The notes: a model not told the origin generated them from the sequence alone. A stretch of 64,000 nt of DNA from Candidatus Lindowbacteria bacterium RIFCSPLOWO2_12_FULL_62_27 (GCA_001784175.1 MFPR01000004.1:248001-312000), one strand, 5' to 3'; counted from the first letter of the stretch, positions 16,975 through 25,655 are shown. Numbers and translations: made by a program.

Positions 16975-19347
16975 CTATCGCGCCTCTTTGAGCGCCTTCA
17001 GAACCTTTTCCGGGGTGAAGGGGATGGACTTGAGCCGGATGCCGCAGGCGTTTTTGACGGCGTTGCTGATGGCCGGGGCCGGGCCGTTGATGTTGATCTC
17101 GGCGATGCTCTTGGCGCCGAACGGTCCCGACGGCTCGTACGACGGCACCAGGATGGTTTTCATGTCCGGCAGGTCCCGGGTGGAAAACAGTTTGTAGTCG
17201 AGGAAACTGGCGTTGGTCATCGCGCCGCGCGAATTGAAGACAAACTCCTCCGTCAGCGCGTAGGAAATGCCGTTCATGGCCGCGCCTTCGGACTGGCCCT
17301 CGGCCAGTTTCGGGTGGATGGCGACGCCGCAGTCGACGACCATCACGTACTTGATCAATTTCAAGTATCCCGTTTCGGTGTCGACGGCGACCTTGACGAA
17401 ATGCGCGGCGAAGGGCGGCGGGGACACGTAGGAGACGTGGGACTCGGTAGCCTCGATCTGGATCTGATTGCGGGAGTAGAGGGATCGCAGAGAGATATTT
17501 TTGTAGGAGATTTTCTTTTTGGATTTTTTCGACACCACGTGCCCGTCCTCACAGTGGAGGGTCTCGGGCTTTTCGGACAGGATTTCCGCCGCGACCGCGA
17601 TCATCTGCCGGCGGACGTTCTCGGCGGTCTTCTTGACGGCGCCGCCGGAAATGTAGGTGGTCGAGGATGCATAGGCGCCGACGTCGAAGGGCGTGAAGTC
17701 GGTGTCGGACGAATAGACGACGATTTTCTCCACCGGCACCGCCAGGGCCTCCGCCGCGATCTGGGTGAGAACGGTGTCGCTTCCGGTGCCAAGATCAGTG
17801 GCGCCGACGAGGAGGTTGAAGGACCCGTCCTCGTTCAACTTGATCGTGGCCGCGCCCATGTCGATGCCCGGAATGCCGGAGCCCTGCATGAGAATGGCGC
17901 AGCCGACGCCCGTCCGGACCGGACCGGCGCCGTGCTGTTTGCGCTCGCGGGCCCAGTTGATTTCCTTCGCGCCGATCTCGATGCACTGGTCGAGCTTGCA
18001 GGAACCGATGGACTGGTCGTAGCCTTCCTTGCCCTCGCCAAGCGCCGCAAATACCGGAGAGGTTTCGCCCTCGCGGATGTGATTTTTCCTGCGGATCTCG
18101 AGCGGATCCATGCGGAGCCGTTCGGCGATGTCGTCCATCAGGCCTTCGAGCGCGAAAAATCCCTGCGTGCCGCCGTAGCCGCGATAGGCGCCGCAGATGG
18201 GGAGGTTGGTGTAACAGGCCTCGCCGATGAATTTTGCATGTTTGCCCTTGTTGTACATCGGCAGGGTCTTCGATCCGGTGTTGCAGACCACCGTCAGGGC
18301 GTGGGTGCCGTAAGCGCCGGTGTTCGACAGCGCGTACATGTCGATCGCGTCGATCCGGCCGGATTTGTGGACGCCGACGCGGAGCTTGACGACATGCGGA
18401 TGGCGCGTGCGGGACGCGAAAAATTCCTCGGCGCGGGTCTGTTCGATTTTCGCCGGCCGCCGCGTCCGCAGCGCCACGAGGCCTGCGACGTATTCGAGAA
18501 ACACTTCCTGCTTGGCGCCGAATCCGCCGCCGATTCTCGGCTTGATGACACGTATCTGCCGCTCCGGGATTTGAAGGACCTGCGCGCAGATGCGGCGCGC
18601 GTGAAACGGAACCTGGGTGCTGGTGCGGATGACGAGCCGGTCGCGGTCGTCGAGATAGGCGATGCAGACATGAGGCTCGATCGGGCAGTGCTGGGCGTAT
18701 CCGAGGTCGTAGCGGTCCTCAAAGCGGTAGTCGGCCTGCGCGAGGCCCTTTTCGATGTCGCCGATTTCCACTTCGATCCGCGCCGCCAGATTCCGTTTGG
18801 GATCGTGCGCGCCGCGGATGTCGGGCTCGTCATGGATCACCGGCGCGCCCGCCTTGATGGCGGCCTCGGGGTCGAAGACGGCCGGAAGCTCCTCGTATTC
18901 GACCGCGATGAGCCGGCACGCCTCTTCGGCGATGTCCGCCGATTCCGCCGCCACCGCAGCCACGCGGTCGCCCACGAACCGCACCTTGTTGTCGAACATC
19001 ACGGCGTCGTAGGGCGAAGGCTCCGGATATCCCTGGCCGGCGGTGGTGTGCGGCACGCGGGGGACATTGCCGAAGTGGAGGACGCATTTTACGCCATTAA
19101 GTTTTTCGGCGCGCGTGGTGTCGATTTTGACAATCCGCGCGTGGGGATGCGGGCTGTAGAGGAACTTGATATAAAGCAATCCCCCGAATTTTTGGTCATC
19201 GACAAACTGTGCGACGCCGGTCGCCAGACACAGGCCGTCCACCTTCTCCACGTTGTGATGAACGACTTTAAATCCGGCGGCCGGATTTTTCGGCGCGGCG
19301 GCGCGGCGGCGCGTTCCGTGCCTGGCGGGGGACTTGACGGGCGGCAT
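16975..19347 (-). CDS. Molybdenum hydroxylase large subunit (xanthine dehydrogenase family)
   Basis: This 790-residue protein is the molybdopterin-binding subunit of a three-part molybdenum hydroxylase. It has the IGGGFGAKQEVFLEY cofactor motif, AYRGYGGTQGFFALEGLMD beside the active site, and the catalytic glutamate in GPFGAKSIAE. The AYRGYGG form fits xanthine dehydrogenase, aldehyde oxidase or hydroxybenzoyl-CoA reductase-like enzymes; true aerobic CO dehydrogenases carry AYRCSFR, so CO oxidation is unlikely. Substrate is unknown. The gene lies two bases after the iron-sulfur subunit gene, in order FAD, 2Fe-2S, Mo. Residues 1-25 are basic and not conserved. Confidence 0.93.
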   Translation of the reverse strand: MPPVKSPARHGTRRRAAAPKNPAAGFKVVHHNVEKVDGLCLATGVAQFVDDQKFGGLLYIKFLYSPHPHARIVKIDTTRAEKLNGVKCVLHFGNVPRVPHTTAGQGYPEPSPYDAVMFDNKVRFVGDRVAAVAAESADIAEEACRLIAVEYEELPAVFDPEAAIKAGAPVIHDEPDIRGAHDPKRNLAARIEVEIGDIEKGLAQADYRFEDRYDLGYAQHCPIEPHVCIAYLDDRDRLVIRTSTQVPFHARRICAQVLQIPERQIRVIKPRIGGGFGAKQEVFLEYVAGLVALRTRRPAKIEQTRAEEFFASRTRHPHVVKLRVGVHKSGRIDAIDMYALSNTGAYGTHALTVVCNTGSKTLPMYNKGKHAKFIGEACYTNLPICGAYRGYGGTQGFFALEGLMDDIAERLRMDPLEIRRKNHIREGETSPVFAALGEGKEGYDQSIGSCKLDQCIEIGAKEINWARERKQHGAGPVRTGVGCAILMQGSGIPGIDMGAATIKLNEDGSFNLLVGATDLGTGSDTVLTQIAAEALAVPVEKIVVYSSDTDFTPFDVGAYASSTTYISGGAVKKTAENVRRQMIAVAAEILSEKPETLHCEDGHVVSKKSKKKISYKNISLRSLYSRNQIQIEATESHVSYVSPPPFAAHFVKVAVDTETGYLKLIKYVMVVDCGVAIHPKLAEGQSEGAAMNGISYALTEEFVFNSRGAMTNASFLDYKLFSTRDLPDMKTILVPSYEPSGPFGAKSIAEININGPAPAISNAVKNACGIRLKSIPFTPEKVLKALKEAR

Positions 19348-19349
19348 GG

Positions 19350-19841
19350 TCAGGCGATCCTGGCGGCGCGCGTCCCGCGGGTTTTGCGGGTTTCCTTGAC
19401 GGCGCGCGAGATGGCTTCGATTTGTTTGACGTATCCGGTACAGCGGCAGAGATTGCCGTCGAGGGCCTCTCGGATTTCGTCTTCGGTCGGCTCGGGATTT
19501 TCATCGATGAGCGCGGTGGCCGACACGACGATGCCCGGGACGCAGAAGCCGCACTGGATGCCGCCGGCCTCAGTCATTTCCTTCTGCACCGGGCTGGGCG
19601 CTTTTGGGTTGCCGATGCCCTCCACCGTCGTGATGGCCGCGCCCTGGACCTGCGCGGCGAAGAGAATGCAGGTGTTGACGGCCTTGCCGTCGACGATGCA
19701 GGCGCAGGCGCCGCAGTCGCCGGTGGAACACCCGCGTTTGACGCCCGTGTATCCCTCCTCACGGAGAATGTCGAGCAGCATGTCTTTGGGATGGATGTCG
19801 AATTCCTTCGGTTCGCCGTTGACGGTCACATTGAGTTTCAT
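19350..19841 (-). CDS. Molybdenum hydroxylase 2Fe-2S subunit
   Basis: The 163-residue product has both iron-sulfur clusters of this family. The plant-ferredoxin-type cluster is bound by GCSTGDCGACACIVDGKAVNTC and the helical cluster by GGIQCGFCVPGIV and LCRCTGYVKQIEAI. It passes electrons from the molybdenum subunit to the FAD subunit. Length (about 150-165) is normal; the last 15 residues are basic. It lies 19 bases after the FAD subunit gene and 2 bases before the large subunit. Confidence 0.95.
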   Translation of the reverse strand: MKLNVTVNGEPKEFDIHPKDMLLDILREEGYTGVKRGCSTGDCGACACIVDGKAVNTCILFAAQVQGAAITTVEGIGNPKAPSPVQKEMTEAGGIQCGFCVPGIVVSATALIDENPEPTEDEIREALDGNLCRCTGYVKQIEAISRAVKETRKTRGTRAARIA

Positions 19842-19860
19842 GAAACGCCTCCGATTTTTT

Positions 19861-20706
19861 CTACGACAAATTCTGAAACAGCCGCTTCACCAGCACCGCG
19901 GCGACTTCCCGGCGGTACTCGGCCGAGGCGCGCAGGTCGGAATCGGCCTGGATGCGCGCGGCGGCGCTTGCGGCGATGTCGGCGGCGGCCGCGGCCGTTT
20001 TGCCGCGAATCTTTTCCTCCGCCTCCTTGAGCCGGACCGGTTTGGAACCGTTGCCGACCGCGATCCGGGCCGACGCGATCGTCTTCCCTGACCCGGCCAA
20101 CGTCACTTTGGCCGCGGCGGAAAGGATCGAAATGTCCGTTTCGACCTTGGCCAGCCGGTTGTAGACGCACCGGCATGCCGGCGAGTCGCACGAGGGGATG
20201 CTGATTTCGCAGAGAATCCCGCCCGCGAGACTCTTTCGGGGACCCTTCTGGACGAATTCCTCAACCGGCGCTGAAATTTCCCTGGAAACGCCGGACGCGT
20301 CGAGCCCCGCGCGGATGCGGACCGACGCATCGAGCGCGACGAGGACGGTGACGAGGTCGGCCCAGAAATTTCCGGCGGCGAGGATCCCGCCCAAGGTCGC
20401 GCGGTTGCGGATGAGGGCCGTCAGATAATTCCGGGCGGCTTCCGCGACGATCCCGCCGGCCGACTGCCGCACCTGCTCGGACCGCTGGATTTCCCGGATC
20501 GCCGTCGTCGCGCCGATTCGAAGGCAACCGCGGTCCGCCATAATGCGCGTCAATCCCAGCGCGCCGAGATCCACGAGACCGTCCACGCCCCTGGGGTTCA
20601 GCGCGAGCGTAGTGCCGCCCGCCAGCGCGGAATTCTTGTCGGTCGGATCCGCCAGCAATTTCAATGCTTCTTCAAAGCCCGAAGGCCGATAATAGGTTTT
20701 GACCAA
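19861..20706 (-). CDS. Molybdenum hydroxylase FAD-binding subunit
   Basis: The 281-residue protein matches the medium subunit of xanthine dehydrogenase/CoxM type. It begins TYYRPSGFEEALKLLAD, then has the FAD motif ALAGGTTLALN and the second one RNRATLGGILAAGNFWADL, and ends with a typical C-terminal domain (KVETDISILSAAAKV). A Cys-containing stretch near residue 180 (IPSCDSPACRCVYNR) is unusual. It is the first gene of the three-subunit set and lies 9 bases after the unknown 139-residue gene. Confidence 0.92.
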   Translation of the reverse strand: MVKTYYRPSGFEEALKLLADPTDKNSALAGGTTLALNPRGVDGLVDLGALGLTRIMADRGCLRIGATTAIREIQRSEQVRQSAGGIVAEAARNYLTALIRNRATLGGILAAGNFWADLVTVLVALDASVRIRAGLDASGVSREISAPVEEFVQKGPRKSLAGGILCEISIPSCDSPACRCVYNRLAKVETDISILSAAAKVTLAGSGKTIASARIAVGNGSKPVRLKEAEEKIRGKTAAAAADIAASAAARIQADSDLRASAEYRREVAAVLVKRLFQNLS

Positions 20707-20715
20707 GGGCGTATC

Positions 20716-21135
20716 CTAAGACTTGGGCTCCAAAATGTCAATCAGCAACGTGCCGGCCAGGTCCGGGGTCGGCGCCGGCTGCGCCTTCAAGCGCCGGTAG
20801 AGAGACTCCGCGATTTCGGACCGGAGGGGCAACCGGCGTGCGACGAGGGCGGCCACCATCGACAGCGCGGCCTCGTCTTCCGGCCAGCCGGCCGCGTGGG
20901 CCAGCTTGACGAAATCCTCGCGCTTGGGCGATACGACATCGGGGAAATCCGGGAACACAATCTGCAGAAGCGCTTTGCCGCCAGATTTGGCCATCACCCG
21001 GACATAAACGGTATCGCCGGGACCGTACGGGTCGCCGGTTTTTTGCGCGGCCATCTCGGCCGTATACATGCGGCCGGACAGATCGATTTGATAATAGCGC
21101 GGCGACAGTTGTTTCACGATCCGGCCGGCCACCAT
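20716..21135 (-). CDS. Unknown 139-residue protein (weakly FliK-like)
   Basis: I do not recognise this protein with certainty. The N-terminal half is beta-rich and looks like a small barrel (GRIVKQLSPRYYQIDLSGRMY, then GDTVYVRVMAKSGGKALLQIV). The second half is helical, with MVAALVARRLPLRSEIAESLYRRLK, which resembles the 'region before the conserved domain' found in some flagellar hook-length control (FliK)-like proteins. It could be a truncated member of such a group. It lies between rplS and the molybdenum hydroxylase genes and probably shares their transcript. Confidence 0.55.
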   Translation of the reverse strand: MVAGRIVKQLSPRYYQIDLSGRMYTAEMAAQKTGDPYGPGDTVYVRVMAKSGGKALLQIVFPDFPDVVSPKREDFVKLAHAAGWPEDEAALSMVAALVARRLPLRSEIAESLYRRLKAQPAPTPDLAGTLLIDILEPKS

Positions 21136-21182
21136 TCGGCCGACAGGATATGGGAGGGCAACCTTTGGGACAAACGGGCGGT

Positions 21183-21707
21183 TCAGGAAGCCGGCTTCTG
21201 TTCCGGTGGCGCCGTTTCGGTGACAGATATTGCCGGCGCTTCCACGGGCGCCGCGGCCACCGGAGGCGCGGCCTCGGCCGCAGTCCCCGCCGCCCGGGTC
21301 AGGCCGCGGTCGGTGCTGCCCAGTCGGGACGCGCGCGCGGACCGGCCGCGAAGATAATACAGCTTGGCGCGGCGAACCTTTCCGTGCCGCTCGACCTTGA
21401 CGCGGTCGACCTTGGGCGAGTGCAGGAGGAACACGCGCTCGACGCCGACGCCCCAGGTGACCTTGCGGACCGTCACGGTCTGCCGGAGCCCGGATCCGTG
21501 GAGTGCGATCACGGTGCCTTCGAACTTCTGAATCCGTTCCTTCACCTCTTTGGCGCCTTCCTTCTTGCCGCGCTTGCCCTTCTCCTGCCTCACATCTTCC
21601 CCGCCCTCCTGGACCTTGACGAAGACAGACAGGGTGTCTCCGGGCTGGATCGGCGGGATATTTTTTTTGGCCTGCCTGGCTTCAAGCAGGGCGATTCGAT
21701 TGTCCAT
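21183..21707 (-). CDS. rplS: 50S ribosomal protein L19
   Basis: L19 signatures are plain: [57 protein letters not shown] and [18 protein letters not shown]. The protein is 174 residues instead of about 115-120. One cause is a Lys/Glu/Gly-rich insert of about 20 residues (about 37-58) between the second and third strands. The other is an Ala/Pro-rich C-terminal tail of about 45 residues. The ATG at 21707 has a good ribosome site (GGAAGGTG) six bases upstream; an upstream GTG is part of that site. The trmD stop lies 26 bases inside this gene. Confidence 0.95.
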   Translation of the reverse strand: MDNRIALLEARQAKKNIPPIQPGDTLSVFVKVQEGGEDVRQEKGKRGKKEGAKEVKERIQKFEGTVIALHGSGLRQTVTVRKVTWGVGVERVFLLHSPKVDRVKVERHGKVRRAKLYYLRGRSARASRLGSTDRGLTRAAGTAAEAAPPVAAAPVEAPAISVTETAPPEQKPAS

Positions 21708-22497
21708 TGAAAGCACCTTCCTTTTTCAGTTCGAGATAAATGCTGCCGTATGGCGACGCTAATATTTTTTTTTCCTCCAGCAGGTCCGGCCGGCGCCGGG
21801 CTGTGCGGAGGATGGCTTCGCGGGCGCGCCATTTGAAAATCGCGGCGTGGTCGCCGCTGCGAAGCGTCTCCGGAATCCCGCGGGTTTCGAACGCGGCCGG
21901 GCGCGTGTACTGCGGATATTCCAGCAGCCCGCCGGGCATCGCGAAGGATTCCTCCGCGCGCGACGCCTCCTTGCCCAGAACGCCGGGCACGTACCGCGAC
22001 ACGGCGTCAATCACGGCCAGCGCCGCAATCTCGCCGCCGCTCAGAACGAAACTCCCGACCGAAATCTCCCGCGCGCCGATCACTTCCAGCGCCCGCTGGT
22101 CGATGCCCTCATAACGGCCGCAGAGAAGACAAATCCGGCCGGCGTCGGAGACGCCGGCACTTGGGGCGCCGGAGGCGCTGATCCGGCGGCGCGCGCTCAG
22201 CTCCTGGGCCATCCGGTCGTCAAAGAGTTCACCGGACGCCGACAGGGCCAGGACCACTTCGGTTCCAGCCGCGCAGTCCCGAAACGCTCGGACGATCGGT
22301 TCCGGCTTCATCACCATGCCCGGGCCGCCGCCGTAGGGCGTATCGTCGCACACGCGATGGGGACCTTCCGCATAATCGCGGATGTTGACCGGCGTAACGG
22401 AGATTCTCCCGTCCGCCACCGCGTTTCCCAGGACGCTCTGCGCCAATACCGCGCCGCGGAACATGTCGGGGAACAGGGTGAGGACGATCCAGTCCAT
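21682..22497 (-). CDS. trmD: tRNA (guanine-N1)-methyltransferase TrmD, with a repeat-encoded insert
   Basis: TrmD makes m1G37 in tRNAs and prevents frameshifting. The start [32 protein letters not shown], the knot motif [13 protein letters not shown], and [20 protein letters not shown] are all present. I start at ATG 22497, with AGAGGT eight bases upstream; a GTG at 22518 overlapping the rpsP stop is an alternative. Between AQELSAR and [10 protein letters not shown] there are about 18 extra residues (104-121, [16 protein letters not shown]). They are encoded exactly by a 55-bp palindromic repeat that also occurs at 39066-39120. The insert lies just before the cofactor-binding knot, apparently in a surface loop, and the reading frame is kept. 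Confidence 0.95.
   Translation of the reverse strand: MDWIVLTLFPDMFRGAVLAQSVLGNAVADGRISVTPVNIRDYAEGPHRVCDDTPYGGGPGMVMKPEPIVRAFRDCAAGTEVVLALSASGELFDDRMAQELSARRRISASGAPSAGVSDAGRICLLCGRYEGIDQRALEVIGAREISVGSFVLSGGEIAALAVIDAVSRYVPGVLGKEASRAEESFAMPGGLLEYPQYTRPAAFETRGIPETLRSGDHAAIFKWRAREAILRTARRRPDLLEEKKILASPYGSIYLELKKEGAFNGQSNRPA
22133..22187. repeat. Double-hairpin repeat family F inside trmD
   Basis: Two hairpins lie in tandem: GCCGGCGTC-GGA-GACGCCGGC and GGCGCC-GGA-GGCGC. The whole 55 bases recur inverted at 39066-39120 with two mismatches. Its right 23 bases (22165-22187) recur exactly at 16196-16218 in the phosphodiesterase gene. The length of insert it adds to trmD is 18 codons. Confidence 0.9.
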
Positions 22498-22514
22498 CCT
22501 GCCGACCTCTTCTG

Positions 22515-22766
22515 TCACACTTTTTTAAAGAACCCGTGCCGGCGAAGGATGCTGCGAACCGTGTCGGACAGGACTGCGCCCTTGTCGATCCAGGAGCGGA
22601 TCCTGTCAGGTTTCAACTCGACCTTGGCCGGCTTTTTGAGCGGGTCGTAGGTGCCGACGATTTCGAGAAACCGCCCGTCGGTCGGCATCCGGTGATCGGT
22701 CGCGACGATCCTGTAAAACGGCTGCTTCTTTTTTCCCATCCTTCGCAATCTCAACGTCACTGCCAT
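22515..22766 (-). CDS. rpsP: 30S ribosomal protein S16
   Basis: The 83-residue protein is S16: VTLRLRRMGKKKQPFYRIVATDHRMPTDGRFLEIVGTYDP, followed by KPDRIRSWIDKGAVLSDTVRSIL. Length is normal. It sits in the conserved order ffh-rpsP-trmD-rplS. A GGAGG ribosome site lies 12 bases upstream of the ATG. Confidence 0.98.
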   Translation of the reverse strand: MAVTLRLRRMGKKKQPFYRIVATDHRMPTDGRFLEIVGTYDPLKKPAKVELKPDRIRSWIDKGAVLSDTVRSILRRHGFFKKV

Positions 22767-22799
22767 TTGAAAAATCCGCCTCCTTCATTGCGCATGGCG

Positions 22800-24113
22800 C
22801 TATCCCAAACGCCCCATCATACCCATTTTCACGGCTTTTTTCATCATTTTTTTGAAATCTTCGAACCGCTTCACCAGCCGGTGAACCTCGTCGATCTGCA
22901 CGCCGCTGCCGCGGGCGATGCGGGTCCGGCGGGCCGGCGTCAAAAGATCGGGCCGGCGGCGCTCGGCCTTCGTCATGGACAGGATCATCGCCTCGACGCG
23001 CGTGAGGCCTTTTTCGCCGTCCTCGCCGACCGTGTCGAATTTGATTTTGCCGGTGAGTCCGCCAGGCAGATGCTGGAGGAGTTCGCCGAGTGGCCCCATT
23101 TTCCGGACGGCGCGAATCTGTTCCAGGAAATCCTCGAACGTCATCTCGCCCTTTGCCATGCGTTTCGCCGCGCGTTCCGCGTCCTCGACTTTGACCGACT
23201 GCTCAGCCTTCTCGACCAGCGACACGACGTCGCCCATGCCCAGGATCCGGCCGGCCATGCGGTCCGGGTGGAAGGGCGCGAGACGGTTCAGGGCCTCGCC
23301 TTCGCCGACGAAGAGGATCGGCGCGCGGAGGAGATGATAGACGGACAGCGCCGCGCCGCCGCGGGTGTCGGAATCGAATTTCGTCAGGATCACGCCGTCC
23401 ACGCCGACTTCGTCCGCGAACCCTTTCGCCACATTCACCGCGACCTGGCCGGTCATCGCGTCGATGACGAGGATTTTTTTCTCGACCGGCACCGCGTCCC
23501 GGACGGCGCGGAGTTCCGCGAAGACCGCGGGGTCGACTTCGGTGCGGCCGGCCGAATCGAGGATGACGACCGGCACGTTCTGGCGCTCGGCCTCGGCGAC
23601 GGCAGTTTTCGCGCTGGAGGGCGCGTCGGCCTGAGTTTTGAGAAACCGGACGCCGGCCTTTTTGGCAAGTTTCTCGAGTTGTTCCGACGCGGCAGGCCGG
23701 CTGCGGTCGAGGGTGACGAGGAGGGAAGATTTTTGCTGCGCGAGGAAAAACGCCGCGAGTTTCGCCGCCGTGGTGGTCTTGCCGCTGCCCTGAAGCCCCA
23801 TGAGGAGGAGGACGCTGGGCCGGCGGTCGAGCCGGATGGGGAAGACGGCGCCGCCGAGGAATTTGACGAGCGAGTCGTGGACGATCTTGACGAACGCGTC
23901 CGCCGGCCGGATCGAGTAGAGGACGTCCGCGCCGAGGGCCTTCATCCGGACCTCCTCGGTGAAGGCGCGGGTGACGGACAGATGCACGTCGGCCTCGAGG
24001 AGCGCGGTGCGGACCTCCTTGACGGCGTCGGCGACATTGGCCTCGGAGAGCCGGGCCTGTCCCCGGATTTTTTTGAACAACATGCCGAGCCTCCGGCTCA
24101 ACTGGTCAAACAT
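22800..24113 (-). CDS. ffh: Signal recognition particle protein Ffh (SRP54)
   Basis: The 437-residue protein has the N-domain, the G-domain P-loop GLQGSGKTTTAAKLA, the SRP-specific RPAASEQL, and a C-terminal M-domain ending in KKMMKKAVKMGMMGRLG, which binds 4.5S RNA and signal sequences. Several G-motifs differ slightly from the common form: LDRSRPAA rather than DVYRPAA, DSAGRTEVD rather than DTAGR, and TKFDSDTRGGAALS rather than TKLDGDARGGAALS. These are conservative changes and I expect it to be active. The ribosome site (GGGAGGTG) is 9 bases upstream. It heads the ffh-rpsP-trmD-rplS cluster, with a palindromic repeat starting 33 bases upstream of its start. Confidence 0.97.
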   Translation of the reverse strand: MFDQLSRRLGMLFKKIRGQARLSEANVADAVKEVRTALLEADVHLSVTRAFTEEVRMKALGADVLYSIRPADAFVKIVHDSLVKFLGGAVFPIRLDRRPSVLLLMGLQGSGKTTTAAKLAAFFLAQQKSSLLVTLDRSRPAASEQLEKLAKKAGVRFLKTQADAPSSAKTAVAEAERQNVPVVILDSAGRTEVDPAVFAELRAVRDAVPVEKKILVIDAMTGQVAVNVAKGFADEVGVDGVILTKFDSDTRGGAALSVYHLLRAPILFVGEGEALNRLAPFHPDRMAGRILGMGDVVSLVEKAEQSVKVEDAERAAKRMAKGEMTFEDFLEQIRAVRKMGPLGELLQHLPGGLTGKIKFDTVGEDGEKGLTRVEAMILSMTKAERRRPDLLTPARRTRIARGSGVQIDEVHRLVKRFEDFKKMMKKAVKMGMMGRLG

Positions 24114-24145
24114 GTTCTTCTCTCACCTCCCGCCGGAAATCGTAT

Positions 24146-24262
24146 CCCCCTCTCCCGCCTTTGGCGGGAGAGGGTCGGGGTGAGGGTGGCAGTCTCAGGT
24201 CGTCGCCGTCCGCCCCCCTCACCTCAATCCTCTCCCCCCTTCGGGGGGAGAGGAAGTGAATA
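24146..24262. repeat. 117-bp direct repeat, left copy (family B/C)
   Basis: This element holds two hairpins (CTCTCCCGCC-loop-GGCGGGAGAG, and CTCTCCCCCC-loop-GGGGGGAGAG) joined by GGTCGGGGTGAGGGTGGC and a short spacer. It matches 25539-25655 almost base for base, in direct orientation. It runs into the 3' end of the PMT-like gene and encodes its last residues and stop. Confidence 0.92.
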
Positions 24263-25516
24263 GTCACCCGAAATCTCAACGCCGCGTTCGAAAAACAAAT
24301 TGCATTTCTGGCAGAACATCGAGTCAAACACCGGGCGCTTGTAGAAATTCAGCGCGGCCAGACAGCGCTCGTATTTGACGCCGATGCGCATCCCGACGGC
24401 GGCGGGATAAAAGAACATGAATAGGACGAGCGCGCAAGCCGGCAGCGCACCGGCCGCCCGCCGATACTTGTCCCACAGCCGGTCCAGACAGACGGCTTCG
24501 AGAAGACACACGAGAGGCAGGACCGTCAGGACGTAGAAAAAATACGTCGGGCGCGCCACGAACATCCATGGCACGTAGAGACAGAGCGCCGCTTCGAGGA
24601 TCAGCCGGCCGGCCGGTCCCGAGCGCGCGCCGATCCAGATAGCGGGCCCGGCCAGCGCGAAGACGAGCAGGTTCATCGCGCCCATCACGACCTCGGCGGC
24701 CTGCGGGTCCGGCATCAGGCGCGCGTAGTAGAGATGCTGCGGGACCGCGAACCACGTCCACGCCGGGGAACCGTTGTGGGGCGAGAGGGCCTCGGAGGTC
24801 TGATGATAGTGGAGGGCCCACCATTGCCATTGAAAGAGGTCGAGGGGCGCGTGGTTCAAAAAATAGGCGCCGTTGCCGATGACGTAAAAGACGATCATGC
24901 CCGCGAGGAACCGCGCGGATTTTTTCCACGCGCGGCTCACCGCCAGACGCGCCAGCGCCCAGGGGACCAGCCAGACACCGATCCATTTGGCGCTCAGGGA
25001 AAGCCCAAGCGCGGCGCCGGCAAGACCGATGGCGGCGCGGTCGCCGGAAATTCGATCGGCCAGGAAAAAATAAAGGGCGGCCAGCAGGAAGCCGAGGGAA
25101 ACCATTTCCGGAGAAATCATGCGCGCGTGGACCCACAGGAGGGTGTTGGAGAACAAAAGCAGGGCCGCCAGGACCGCCGCGCGGGCGCTCAGGAATCGGA
25201 GCGCGATCGCGTAGGTGGCGGCGAGCGCGCCGGCGCCGGCGAGGAGCGACGGAACGCGCATGCCGACAATCGGATCGAACCCGAGCATGGCGGTGAGACC
25301 CGCGAATACTCCCTGCAGGGTTTTGGACAGGAGCGGATGTTCGAGATTCATCTGCGGCCCGCCCGAAAAAATCTCCCACGCGGCCGATCGGTACCGGAGT
25401 TCGTCACCGGCGAAGCCGGCGAGAAAGCCGAGGTTGTGGCCGGCGAAGATCAGGAAGAGGCAGACCAGCGACAGGATGAATTTGTGGCGCCGGAACCTGT
25501 CGGCGAACAAGGTCAC
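24224..25516 (-). CDS. PMT-like GT-C glycosyltransferase (family 39), flanked by direct repeats
   Basis: This 430-residue membrane protein has about ten hydrophobic segments. The first external loop has AGFAGDELRYRSAAWEIF with the Asp-Glu pair, followed by NLEHPLLSKTLQGVFAG, hallmarks of dolichyl-phosphate-mannose protein mannosyltransferases. SLSAKWIGVWLVPWAL and NHAPLDLFQWQWWALHYHQT are also PMT-like. It likely moves a sugar from a polyprenyl carrier to a protein at the outer membrane face. The start is a GTG at 25516 with no clear ribosome site. The last 12 residues (SLPLPPKGGED) and stop are supplied by a repeat. The gene is bracketed by 117-bp direct repeats. Confidence 0.85.
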   Translation of the reverse strand: MTLFADRFRRHKFILSLVCLFLIFAGHNLGFLAGFAGDELRYRSAAWEIFSGGPQMNLEHPLLSKTLQGVFAGLTAMLGFDPIVGMRVPSLLAGAGALAATYAIALRFLSARAAVLAALLLFSNTLLWVHARMISPEMVSLGFLLAALYFFLADRISGDRAAIGLAGAALGLSLSAKWIGVWLVPWALARLAVSRAWKKSARFLAGMIVFYVIGNGAYFLNHAPLDLFQWQWWALHYHQTSEALSPHNGSPAWTWFAVPQHLYYARLMPDPQAAEVVMGAMNLLVFALAGPAIWIGARSGPAGRLILEAALCLYVPWMFVARPTYFFYVLTVLPLVCLLEAVCLDRLWDKYRRAAGALPACALVLFMFFYPAAVGMRIGVKYERCLAALNFYKRPVFDSMFCQKCNLFFERGVEISGDYSLPLPPKGGED

Positions 25517-25538
25517 AGAGAGAAACGGCTTTCAGCCA

Positions 25539-25655
25539 CCCCCTCTCCCGCCTATGGCGGGAGAGGGTCGGGGTGAGGGTGGCAGTCTCAGGTCGTCGCC
25601 ATCCGCCCCCCTCACCTCAATCCTCTCCCCCCTTTGGGGGGAGAGGAGGTGAATA
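25539..25655. repeat. 117-bp direct repeat, right copy (family B/C)
   Basis: Same sequence and orientation as 24146-24262, with only a few mismatches (for example TTT versus TAT in the first loop, and TCG versus TTTG in the second). The pair encloses one gene and could recombine to delete or amplify it. Confidence 0.92.

Noticed and set aside
17314-20091. A very long plus-strand open frame (925 codons) across the molybdenum hydroxylase genes
   Set aside because: It is the GC-rich antisense shadow of three clearly recognised genes; it has no family similarity and crosses their boundaries.
16975-20706. Aerobic CO dehydrogenase (coxMSL)
   Set aside because: The gene order and subunits fit, but the active-site loop is AYRGYGG and not the AYRCSFR of true CoxL.
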